From Glaciimonas sp. (lineage in GTDB: Bacteria; Pseudomonadota; Gammaproteobacteria; Burkholderiales; Burkholderiaceae_D), in the NCBI GenBank assembly GCA_012927585.1, contig JABBOY010000003.1, positions 124,001 to 188,000 on the forward strand: a DNA stretch of 64,000 bases, given 5' to 3'. Below, in pieces: positions 37,158-44,400 of the stretch; positions within the stretch are counted from its first letter, which is position 1; each line of letters opens with the position of its first letter. Made by a program: the position numbers and the translations under genes. Under the pieces are notes generated by a model. That model was not told the origin of the DNA and did not search any database. It was given only the letters and a program-made list of their open reading frames with translations.

Positions 37158-38369
37158 TCAAACCCACGTCCCGCCATCATCATTCACGATAGTGCGCATC
37201 GCCGTGAGCTTGACCACCCCGGCGCCAAAGCTGCCGCCCACCGGATTGGTCACATCAAGATAAAAGGTTTCGTCAGGTTCCGCTATGGTGTCGCCGACAA
37301 TCTCTACCGGTATCACCGCTTGGTTTTCTCCGGGGTAGAGCACTAACGTGCCGCTGACGGCGAGGTAATCCGAGCCGGCCTTGGCGCTACCGTCTCGGGT
37401 GGCGTAATCAACGCTCAGAGACTGATTAGGATCGCTACGCACGCCAGTGAACTGCAATAGGAAATATCCGTACGTAGTGCCGCTGTTGCCTTCGGCAACC
37501 GATTTTTGCACTTGCTCCGGCTTGCTCGGCGCGTTCGGGTATTGCGCGCGCAGGCTCTGGTCTATCCATTGCCGGTAATGGCTTACGCGCTGCCAGGCAC
37601 CGATCTCGCCAAAACTGCTATTGACCACGCCGTCGATATCGGGATGCACGTTGCCGCGACTCAGACTGGCGATATAACTCGCAATGCCGGCGACCTGGCC
37701 TTTAATGAAGGCGGGGCCGCCGCTGTCGCCCGGAGCGATCATGCCTTCGTTCTGCCCCAGCCCGGTATCGACGCGACCAATCAGGCGTCCCAAGGCATCC
37801 CGGCCGGCGCTGCCGTTGTCAAAATCCGCCACTAGTTGGGTACCGGCTATTGGCGTCCATCCCATTGCCGAGCCCAGCGCACTCCTGAGTGTGGCGGCGT
37901 CCGCATCGAACTGGTTACTGGCCTTCAGGCGAATCGGGCTACCGCTATAGGAGTTTAGCGTGCCGCTGTCACCGGTGCCAGGCAGGCCGTAACCCACCAT
38001 CGTCAACGTCTGGCCGATTTCGTCGCTGCTGCGGTACAAGCTGTACCGGTTCGCCGTGACTGGCGCGCTGCCCGACAGCCATACCAGGGCCAGGTCGTTA
38101 TTACCCTGAATCGGATCATAGTCCGGCAGCACCGTGACCCGGCTGGCGCTCAGGGTCTGGCTGCCGGCCGACGTCTCAAAATGCACGCTGGCGCCGTCGG
38201 ATATGGGGTTGGCAAACAAATGCGCTGCCGTCAGGACGGCCAGGCCGTCGTAGAGCAACACGCCAGTGCCGTAATAGCTGCCATAGGAAACGCGAACGAC
38301 CCCATCAAAGCCTTGCCCGGAATAGGCACGGTTGCGGGAATCCGTGTAGGAAGCAACGGTAGTGACCAT
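37158..38369 (-). CDS. Trypsin-like serine protease with C-terminal Calx-beta domain
   Basis: The product is 403 residues. The chymotrypsin-fold triad is visible: His in VLTAAHLF near residue 50, Asp in NNDLALVWL near 92 and Ser in APGDSGGPAF near 216. A Calx-beta domain spans about residues 285-395 (VDYATRDGSAKAGSDYLAVSGTLVLYPGENQAVIPVEIVGD, then PDETFYLDVTNP). There is no N-terminal signal peptide; such proteins are often exported by type I secretion through C-terminal signals, but no ABC exporter is adjacent. The substrate is unknown. Confidence 0.85.
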   Translation of the reverse strand: MVTTVASYTDSRNRAYSGQGFDGVVRVSYGSYYGTGVLLYDGLAVLTAAHLFANPISDGASVHFETSAGSQTLSASRVTVLPDYDPIQGNNDLALVWLSGSAPVTANRYSLYRSSDEIGQTLTMVGYGLPGTGDSGTLNSYSGSPIRLKASNQFDADAATLRSALGSAMGWTPIAGTQLVADFDNGSAGRDALGRLIGRVDTGLGQNEGMIAPGDSGGPAFIKGQVAGIASYIASLSRGNVHPDIDGVVNSSFGEIGAWQRVSHYRQWIDQSLRAQYPNAPSKPEQVQKSVAEGNSGTTYGYFLLQFTGVRSDPNQSLSVDYATRDGSAKAGSDYLAVSGTLVLYPGENQAVIPVEIVGDTIAEPDETFYLDVTNPVGGSFGAGVVKLTAMRTIVNDDGGTWV

Positions 38370-38769
38370 GGATGCAAAATTCTTTTGGAGTTAATTTTTG
38401 GCGCAATACCGTAGTACAAGGCAGCACCAGTAGCGGGAGTATACCGAAAAACATTACACTTTCCGCATGATTTTTGTGCGGCAGTGATAAATACAATGCG
38501 TTGTATATATGTCGCGCCACAGTCCTGTTACGGTGACGGCCGGGAAAATATTTTACGGCAAAAGCCGGCTCCATTCCGGTTTAAGAAGAACCACAAAAGA
38601 AAAACCCTGCCTCTCTTGCGAAGAACGGGATTCCCGCATTACCGCACCCGCGGTGCGTTGCAGGTTATGAGCAAACGTAGTTGCCCCCTATCGCGAACCC
38701 GCTGCAACTTGTGGTCAACGCCTGATGCGGCCATACTGCATCGCAAATGCAACGCAAGGAGATCGCATT
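38370..38769. other. Intergenic region with an AT-rich element
   Basis: These 400 bases between the divergent protease and antitoxin genes carry the AT-rich element at 38436-38495. No credible gene is seen in the rest; the toxin-antitoxin promoter should lie close to 38700-38760. Confidence 0.5.
38436..38495 (+). repeat. GGAGTAT-type AT-rich element, copy 3
   Basis: Starts GGAGTAT, continues with an A-rich run and ACATTACACTTT, has the hairpin CCGCATGATTTTTGTGCGG and ends in an A/T-rich tail. It aligns without gaps by eye with the copy at 18708-18766. Confidence 0.65.
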
Positions 38770-39042
38770 ATGAAAACAGCTTCGATTCCATCGCTTCGCG
38801 TCAATCCTGCGCTATGGCATGCAGCAGAGAGTGTATTGGAAGAAGGAGAGAGTCTTTCGCATTTTGTCGAACAATCGCTACGCGCGAACATCGAGCGGCG
38901 CAAGATGCAACGGGACTTTATTGTCTGGGGTTTTGCCGCGCGTGACGAGGCACGCAGTTCCGGCGCATATTTTTCATCCGAGGAGGTTTTGCTTGAATTG
39001 GACGAAATGTTGACGCAAGCTGAAACGAGGACACATACGTGA
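38770..39042 (+). CDS. Antitoxin of a ParE/RelE-type module (YlcI/YnfO-like)
   Basis: The product is 90 residues. MKTASIPSLRVNPALWHAAESVLEEGESLSHFVEQSLRANIERR looks like a ribbon-helix-helix DNA-binding domain, typical of antitoxins that also repress their own operon. The C-terminal part (ARSSGAYFSSEEVLLELDEML) would wrap the toxin. ATG 38770 follows AAGGAG. Its stop overlaps the toxin start as GTGA. Confidence 0.8.
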   Translation: MKTASIPSLRVNPALWHAAESVLEEGESLSHFVEQSLRANIERRKMQRDFIVWGFAARDEARSSGAYFSSEEVLLELDEMLTQAETRTHT

Positions 39043-39338
39043 CCTATCGGGTTCGCTATACCAAAGGAGCCCAGGATGATTTGCATCGCTTATATGCGTC
39101 CCTACTGGAGCGCGACCTGAAAGCTGCGCGCCGGAGGTGTGATGCCATTGCCAAGGGCATCGAAATATTAGGCGAATTTTCTTTTGCCTGCCGCAAGGCA
39201 TTAACCGACAATCTATTCTTGCGCGAACTGGTGGTTACATTTGGAGCGGCCGGCTACGTTACCCTGTTTGAGATCGAAGACAACGAAACTATCACCATCC
39301 TGGCGATTCGCCATCAACGCGAAGAGGACTACCACTAA
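39039..39338 (+). CDS. RelE/ParE family toxin
   Basis: The product is 99 residues with a GTG start inside the antitoxin stop. YRVRYTKGAQDDLHRLYASLLERD is the N-terminal helix pair of the ParE/RelE fold, and ITILAIRHQREEDYH is the closing strand, with the arginine and C-terminal DYH found in ParE-like proteins. Whether it hits gyrase or ribosome-bound mRNA cannot be read from sequence. It is co-translated with its antitoxin. Confidence 0.85.
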   Translation: MTYRVRYTKGAQDDLHRLYASLLERDLKAARRRCDAIAKGIEILGEFSFACRKALTDNLFLRELVVTFGAAGYVTLFEIEDNETITILAIRHQREEDYH

Positions 39339-39937
39339 GACAGAAGTGGCTACGCCGCCGGCGCATGCCAGCGGATGCTGGTGCCATGAAGTTTGTTCAC
39401 AACTGCGCGATCCGCTTGTCAACATCGGTACGCGACCCCGAGCCGAGTTGGTGCGTGGCGGTGCTGACCCCACAGGCGTTCGCCAGCCACAAACCAGATC
39501 GACTGATGCAAACATGGTGGATTCCCGTACAGCAAAACGCCATTGTATGGTGCCGTGAGCACGAGTCGTTGATCTTCTCGGCGACTGGATGGGCAAGCTG
39601 ATCAGCAAAAATGACAACGCCCAACTCGGGTTCCCCCGGTGGGCCTGATTTTTCAAAATACGGAGTTACAGTACTTAGTGAGTGGACACCATTCAGCCAG
39701 GTTTTGCAAAGAACGCAAAATAAAAAATGCAGTACTGCGCTCACGCAAGCGGCGGCAAAAATCCAAGGAAATTTTTGGGTATTGGCGGGCACGGTGCAAC
39801 TGCTCGTAGAACATCAATACGACCGCGACTAGGAAGATGGCCGCAAATTTGATGCTGGCAAACCAGTCTTTTAGGGGATTTGGCCGATTAAACGTGGTCT
39901 GTCGCCTATTGTTTCTTTTGTTAGCCTAAAGGGTCAG
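39339..39937. other. Region with decayed coding sequence, no intact gene
   Basis: On the minus strand two overlapping frames look like broken pieces of a membrane protein: one from about 39888 reads WFASIKFAAIFLVAVVLMFYE, another (39792-39397) begins with MPANTQKFPWIFAAACVSAVL. Neither has a good start or a recognisable family. The stretch ends in a copy of the 29-bp repeat type at 39881-39910. Confidence 0.4.
39881..39910 (-). repeat. Copy of the CAGACCACGTTT repeat
   Basis: On the minus strand it reads CAATAGGCGACAGACCACGTTTAATCGG in effect; the core CAGACCACGTTT is shared with the tandem pair at 41562-41619 and the inverted copy at 41709-41740. Confidence 0.65.
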
Positions 39938-40279
39938 TTAAATTATATTGTTGCGGCCTGCCTGATGGCTTCGGCAGCCCACTGGCTGGTTCAGGCTTTG
40001 GCCATGAGCAGCGGCGGCGATGGCGGCAGCCTCGTGGATAGCAGGGTCAACCCGCAGGGAGAATTTGCCCGAGAAGTGCTTGCGCGGTTCGATGCCGCGA
40101 CGCTCGCAGGCTTGCAGGAACACGCATAGGGAAATTTCACCTTCATGCTTCAGTCCTTTCACGTCGACAGCGTAGAAGTCGGTACCGCCATTCAGGCCCA
40201 CGAACTCACCCCTGAACATTTGAATGTCAGGATCAAAGGCGATGACCGTCTGATAGCCGCTAATTGTCATGGTGTTCAT
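39938..40279 (-). pseudogene. HicB-like antitoxin with frameshifted C-terminus
   Basis: The 113-codon frame starts MNTMTISGYQTVIAFDPDIQMFRGEF, as HicB proteins do, and reads well through FSLRVDPAIHEAAAIAAAAHGQSLNQ. It then leaves the family. Removing one CCAG of the tandem CCAGCCAG (39982-39989) restores WAAEAIRQAATI and a stop at 39943-39945, the expected HicB end. A 4-bp duplication thus broke the DNA-binding tail. It follows a 5'-truncated hicA. Confidence 0.8.
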
Positions 40280-40283
40280 GGTT

Positions 40284-40487
40284 TCACTCCGTCTCTTCCA
40301 GCCATTTGCGAATTGCTGCGACCGCGCCCTTGTCCGTATCCGGCAATGGATGGGGGCGATGAAACACCTGCACTACGCCGAACAAAAAAACCTCGATGCG
40401 CGAGCCTTCGCGTTCTTCAAACTCTGCACCAAGCTCCCGCAATAGCGCTTCGCTGTCGGCCCAGCGGACATTTGCCGAGACCGGTCG
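40284..40487 (-). pseudogene. hicA toxin, 5' end missing
   Basis: The frame reads RPVSANVRWADSEALLRELGAEFEEREGSR, then FHRPHP with the catalytic histidine and KGAVAAIRKWLEETE to a TGA just before hicB. The normal N-terminus (MKSKHxKTLE-like, as kept by the intact copy at 41498) is missing: an in-frame stop lies upstream and a REP palindrome and IS66 debris follow. The mRNA-cleaving fold lacks its first strand and helix, so it should be inactive. Confidence 0.75.
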
Positions 40488-40556
40488 TATGCCAGTGGCG
40501 TGGTTTTGTAGATACTTTGTTCAAAATCAGGCATTTTCACGTTGAAACAACACCGG

Positions 40557-40625
40557 TGTAGGTGCGAATTTATTCGCATTTTTAACGATTCCATGCGAGC
40601 TGATGCGAATAAATTCGCACCTACA
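40557..40625. repeat. 23-bp perfect palindrome at the broken hicA end
   Basis: TGTAGGTGCGAATTTATTCG begins the left arm (40557-40579); the exact complement is at 40603-40625, with a 23-base loop. It resembles REP types seen in other proteobacteria and lies between the hicA break and the IS66 fragment. Confidence 0.8.
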
Positions 40626-40691
40626 AGCAAATGGCATCCCAATGTGGAAAATCGCCGATATTTTTTACAGGTCACAGTGGGCCCCGTACAG

Positions 40692-40797
40692 CAGGCGTGC
40701 AGGCAGCCATATTCTCGATACGCCTGCCAACCGTCATGTACTGCGACCCCGGTAAAACGCGGCAGAATATTGAACGCGGTCATGGCCTCTTTGCCCG
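40692..40797 (-). pseudogene. IS66 family transposase fragment
   Basis: About 35 codons (AMTAFNILPRFTGVAVHDGW, then YREYGCLHAC) match the DDE-region segment around the second catalytic aspartate of IS66 TnpC. Nothing of the rest of the transposase or of IS66 ends is seen. Confidence 0.7.
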
Positions 40798-40911
40798 CCG
40801 GCCTTGGCGCCGCTTTGTATTCGCAACGACTTGGTGCGAAGATGGCCCGACCCCTTTACTTTTAATTTGTGGTTCCATCAGGTTCGCGAAAGGTGAACTT
40901 CGATTCCCGCA

Positions 40912-41247
40912 TCAAGCGTGGGCAGCTTGCCGCAGCACCCCCTCAGCCCATCGGTTAAGGCTCTGCCCGGTGTGCGCAGCGGCCTTGAGTGCCGCTGCGT
41001 GAACCACGGGGTCAACGCGCAGCATCAGTCGTCCAGAAGCGGTTTTTTCAGGCGGCTGCCCCATTTTTTCGCAGGCGGAAACGTAATCGTCAACAGCCTC
41101 ATGGAAAGCGGCCGCGAACGTAGCGACCGATTCCCCATGAAAGCTGATAATGTCGTCAATGTCTAGCACCCGCCCGACCAGGATATTATCGTCCGGGTCA
41201 AATTCCAAGCTGGCCGTATAACCACGGTATGTCATCGCGTTTTTCAT
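40912..41247 (-). CDS. HicB family antitoxin
   Basis: The product is 111 residues. MTYRGYTASLEFDPDDNILVGRVLDIDDIISFHGESV is the degenerate RNase H-like HicB fold, and the C-terminal LMLRVDPVVHAAALKAAAHTGQSLNRWAEGVLRQAA is a ribbon-helix-helix DNA-binding tail. Its start overlaps the hicA stop as ATGA. It is intact, unlike the related copy at 39938. Confidence 0.88.
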   Translation of the reverse strand: MKNAMTYRGYTASLEFDPDDNILVGRVLDIDDIISFHGESVATFAAAFHEAVDDYVSACEKMGQPPEKTASGRLMLRVDPVVHAAALKAAAHTGQSLNRWAEGVLRQAAHA

Positions 41248-41498
41248 GGTGTGATCTCCAGTTTTATCAAAAACTCGCGCGTAGCCTTGACGCGATATCT
41301 GAGTGCTTCGCGCTGCGGATGAGGGCGGTGGAAATAGACCCGCCTGCCATCTTTCTCGAACGTCACCGACGATCCGCTTCCTTCCGCAACATTACAGCCG
41401 ATAGCCACCAGCAGCGCCTGAATACGATCCCACGGCAGGTTTGCGCTGATTGGGTCAGAAAAGATGGTTTCGAGTGTCTTGCGGTGCTTGCTGTTCAT
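41244..41498 (-). CDS. HicA family toxin
   Basis: The product is 84 residues, a small double-stranded-RNA-binding-fold mRNA interferase. MNSKHRKTLETIFSDPISANLPWDRIQALL is the family start and VYFHRPHPQREALRYRVKATREFL carries the catalytic histidine of the FHRPHP motif. ATG 41496-41498 is preferred over a longer frame that runs into the repeat at 41562. It is the first gene of hicAB. Confidence 0.88.
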   Translation of the reverse strand: MNSKHRKTLETIFSDPISANLPWDRIQALLVAIGCNVAEGSGSSVTFEKDGRRVYFHRPHPQREALRYRVKATREFLIKLEITP

Positions 41499-41561
41499 CG
41501 CGACAATGATAGCTCTATACAGGAAAAGTGCAAGCGCTTTCATCGACCTGGGGGAAACAAA

Positions 41562-41619
41562 GGACAATAGGGGACAGACCACGTTTTACGGGACAATAGG
41601 GGACAGACCACGTTTTACG
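41562..41619 (+). repeat. Exact 29-bp tandem duplication
   Basis: GGACAATAGGGGACAGACCA followed by CGTTTTACG occurs twice head to tail (41562-41590 and 41591-41619) without a mismatch. Degenerate inverted copies are at 39881-39910 and 41709-41740. Confidence 0.85.
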
Positions 41620-41708
41620 CACCAATGCCAAGAAAACCCCGGCTATATTGTGACAGACGGGGTTCCTGGATTACTGCGTCCCCGGTGTTCTGAGGGCTAA
41701 GGGACTTG

Positions 41709-41740
41709 ACCGATTAAACGTGGTCTGCACCCAATGTCCC
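41709..41740 (-). repeat. Inverted copy of the CAGACCACGTTT repeat
   Basis: On the minus strand it reads GGGGACATTGGGTG then CAGACCACGTTTAATCGGTC. With the copies at 41562-41619 it makes an inverted pair about 90 bases apart. Confidence 0.65.
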
Positions 41741-41765
41741 CAATACAATACTGTTCCTCCTGGGA

Positions 41766-42053
41766 TCACTCGCGCTGTACTGCCGCCTTATTGATGGTGT
41801 TGCGTTCACGCTTGCCAACTGCAACAACTACCACCAGCAGTTCGGTGTCGCGGACTTCATAAACCAGGCGATAGCCTGCATTGCGCAGTTTGATTTTGAA
41901 TCGGTCTTTTTGACCGGACAATTTTGCAGCCGGGACGCGCGGATTGACCAAACGTTCCTGCAACTTCTTTTTAAACTGGTCTCGCAAATTGCTATCGAGC
42001 TTGCCCCATTCATGCAGCGCGCTGGGGTGAAACACCAACTCATAGAGAATCAA
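41766..42053 (-). CDS. RelE/StbE family toxin
   Basis: The product is about 95 residues. YELVFHPSALHEWGKLDSNLRDQFKKKLQERL, then RFKIKLRNAGYRLVYEVRD and VVVVAVGKRERN are the RelE mRNA-interferase blocks with the basic patch. The start is unclear: no ATG lies in frame at the usual place, so TTG 42051-42053 is proposed, overlapping the antitoxin by 14 bases. An ATG overlapping the antitoxin stop is in another frame. Confidence 0.8.
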   Translation of the reverse strand: MILYELVFHPSALHEWGKLDSNLRDQFKKKLQERLVNPRVPAAKLSGQKDRFKIKLRNAGYRLVYEVRDTELLVVVVAVGKRERNTINKAAVQRE

Positions 42054-42294
42054 GCGATACCTTAATGAGTGGCTGCCCGTCATTGAGGCGCGTATCAGCG
42101 ATCGCATTCAATTCGATATCTTCGAGCTTATCCATCAGCGCTTCGTAGGCTTTAGCCGGCACACAGTAGAATGCCGGCTCGTTGCGGTTGAGAATCGCCA
42201 CCGGGAAGCCTTCGCCTGCGGCGACGGTACCCATGGGGTTCTTCTTCAATTCAGAAACGCTGGCGGTTGTTTGCGCCAAAATCAGGTGTGCCAT
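42040..42294 (-). CDS. RelB/StbD (Phd-YefM-like) antitoxin
   Basis: The product is 84 residues. LAQTTASVSELKKNPMGTVAAGEGFPVAILNRNEPAFYCVPAKAYEALMD is the StbD/YefM DNA-binding part; the C-terminal acidic stretch would bind the toxin. It is the first gene of the pair with the RelE-like toxin and presumably represses its own promoter near 42300-42350. Confidence 0.85.
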   Translation of the reverse strand: MAHLILAQTTASVSELKKNPMGTVAAGEGFPVAILNRNEPAFYCVPAKAYEALMDKLEDIELNAIADTRLNDGQPLIKVSLDSL

Positions 42295-42452
42295 GATGTC
42301 CTCCGGTCTGTTATCAGCACCAATAATAGCACCTCAAACAGGTCTTTTTAAATAATAATAGGAGACTGTTTTCTACCATGCACAGACATGTTGGACTCGA
42401 CCCCAAGCCTTCCAATCAATTTTGACGCCAATTACGAGGTCTGTCCCGAATG

Positions 42453-42475
42453 GCACTTACTCAATGTCTAAGTGC
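42453..42475. repeat. Small inverted repeat, possible IS4-type end
   Basis: GCACTTA and TAAGTGC enclose nine bases, about 80 bases upstream of the IS4 transposase fragment. IS4-family ends often have such sequences, but the other end is not found. Confidence 0.4.
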
Positions 42476-42557
42476 ATGAATTAGTTGGGAAAAACAGGCT
42501 GGCATGATGGTAAGCTGCAGTCGCCAAACCATCGCCACCATCGTAAAGCCAGCCCTC

Positions 42558-42977
42558 ATGCATAACACCCGTTCTGTGTTATCTCAACACAGTCGTTTTC
42601 GACATCACGCTAGCGCCAGCGACACCTTTCGTTTTTTTAATTTACTCACATCGCCGGATTTATTCGACGTACTGGAAGCATCGCTGCCCGAGCATCGTGA
42701 ACGACCGTTCCCACCGACCGAGACGCTGTCCATGTTTATGGCGCAAGCGCTGAAACCCGAGCGCCCCTGCCAAGGTATCGTCGATGACGTGGCGGTGAAG
42801 CGTCTACTGCATGGTCTGCCATTGTGCAGCACAAAAACCGGTGCGTACTGTAAAGCGCCTCAGCGCAGGCTGTTGTCCATGGTGTCTGCAATGGCACCTT
42901 ACCGGACACGCCAGCTAACCAAGCCACCTATCCACAGCAAAGCGCTCAAAAGGCTGGACTGGGCTTCGCAATATTAA
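42558..42977 (+). pseudogene. IS4 family transposase, N-terminal fragment
   Basis: About 100 residues from MHNTRSVLSQHSRFRHHASA through RPFPPTETLSMFMAQALKPERPCQGIVDDVAVKRL to STKTGAYCKAPQRR fit the N-terminal domain of IS4-type transposases. After that the frame diverges and stops; the DDE domain is missing. It sits between the toxin-antitoxin cluster and dnaJ and marks the edge of the accessory region. Confidence 0.75.
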
Positions 42978-43044
42978 GACCATTCTTGGAATGGAAACAT
43001 TGAGCTGCAAAACACCACCCGGCAAAAGAGAAACATTCAATACA

Positions 43045-44172
43045 TTACTCAAAAAAACCCTTGACCTTGTCCATCCAGGATTTGCTTTGGGGGCTGTGCT
43101 TGGCGCCGCCTTCCAAAGTCAGACGCTCGAATTCGCGCAGGCTGGCTTTCTGGGCTTCCGTCAATTTGACTGGGGTTTCCACCACGACGTGGCAAAACAG
43201 ATCACCCGCATAACCGGAGCGCACTCCCTTGATGCCCTTGCTGCGCAAGCGGAAGGTTTTGCCCGACTGGGTACCTTCGGGAATCGAGAATGACGCCTTG
43301 CCACTGAGAGTCGGCACTTCGATGTCGCCGCCCAACGCCGCCTTGGTGAATGAGATCGGGATTTCACAGTGCAGGTCATCGCCATCACGCTGAAATACCG
43401 TATGTTGCTTGATGTGGACTTCGACATACAAGTCGCCCGACGGGCCGCCGTTGGTGCCAGGCTCGCCGTTGCCGCTTGAGCGAATCCGCATGCCGTCGTC
43501 GATGCCGGCCGGAATTTTTACTTCGAGGGTCTTGTTGCGCTTGATCTTGCCGGCGCCGCCGCATGGTGGGCAGGGGTCGGTAATGGTTTTGCCGGTGCCG
43601 TGACATTTCGGGCAGGTCTGCTGGATGCTGAAAAAGCCTTGCTGCATGCGCACCTGTCCATGTCCGCCGCAGGTAGAGCATGTGCTCGGCGAAGTGCCCG
43701 CCTTGGCACCGCTGCCGTGGCAAGTTTCGCAGGCATCCCAGGTTGGCACCCGGATGGTGGTATCGAAGCCGTGCGCCGCCTGCTCCAGCGTGATTTCAAG
43801 GTTGTAGCGCAAATCGGCGCCGCGATACACCTGCGGCCCGGCACTGCGTCCGCCGCGGGCGCCGCCCCCAAAAATATCGCCGAAAATATCACCGAATGAG
43901 TCGCCAAAACCACCTGCACCACCAGCACCGCCGCCGCCCATGTTGGGGTCGACACCGGCATGGCCGTAACGATCATAGGCATCGCGCTTCTGCGCATCCG
44001 ACAACATCTCATAGGCTTCCTTGACTTCCTTGAACTTGCCTTCTGCAGTCTTGCTATCCGGGTTGCGATCTGGATGATGCTTCATTGCGAGTTTGCGATA
44101 CGCCTTTTTAATATCTTCTTCAGACGCATTTTTTGCGACGCCCAGGACTTCATAATAATCACGCTTCGCCAT
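43045..44172 (-). CDS. dnaJ: Chaperone DnaJ
   Basis: The product is 375 residues, the Hsp40 partner of DnaK. The J domain ([36 protein letters not shown]) has the HPD motif near residue 33. A Gly/Phe-rich linker follows, then four zinc-finger repeats CxxCxGxG ([32 protein letters not shown]) and the C-terminal substrate domain. ATG 44170-44172 (MAKRDYY) is preferred to the TTG three codons upstream. It lies 228 bases after dnaK, behind a terminator, so it should have its own promoter. Confidence 0.96.
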   Translation of the reverse strand: MAKRDYYEVLGVAKNASEEDIKKAYRKLAMKHHPDRNPDSKTAEGKFKEVKEAYEMLSDAQKRDAYDRYGHAGVDPNMGGGGAGGAGGFGDSFGDIFGDIFGGGARGGRSAGPQVYRGADLRYNLEITLEQAAHGFDTTIRVPTWDACETCHGSGAKAGTSPSTCSTCGGHGQVRMQQGFFSIQQTCPKCHGTGKTITDPCPPCGGAGKIKRNKTLEVKIPAGIDDGMRIRSSGNGEPGTNGGPSGDLYVEVHIKQHTVFQRDGDDLHCEIPISFTKAALGGDIEVPTLSGKASFSIPEGTQSGKTFRLRSKGIKGVRSGYAGDLFCHVVVETPVKLTEAQKASLREFERLTLEGGAKHSPQSKSWMDKVKGFFE

Positions 44173-44312
44173 CTTTTCCAACCTTTTACTCAGAGCTATT
44201 AGTCATTCCAATTTGCATTAAAAAGGAAAGCAAAACAAAACCAGACACGAGCTAAACACAACAAAACGTGCTCCACACGCCAGCATCGTTTTCAGTGCGA
44301 ATGGGAATATGC

Positions 44313-44356
44313 AAAAAGCCGAGTCAGCATCGCTTGCGCTTTTGCATGAACTCGGC
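44313..44356 (-). terminator. Terminator after dnaK
   Basis: On the minus strand GCCGAGT and ACTCGGC enclose a loop of 25 bases and are followed by TTTTTGC. It lies 45 bases past the dnaK stop. Confidence 0.7.
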
Positions 44357-44400
44357 AAGCCGTTGCGGTGCATTTGCTGCCTACTCCGCCCGACAGGGGA

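Noticed and set aside
38725-38769. Extended start for the YlcI/YnfO-like antitoxin
   Set aside because: The internal ATG at 38770 has AAGGAG at the right distance and begins the conserved domain.
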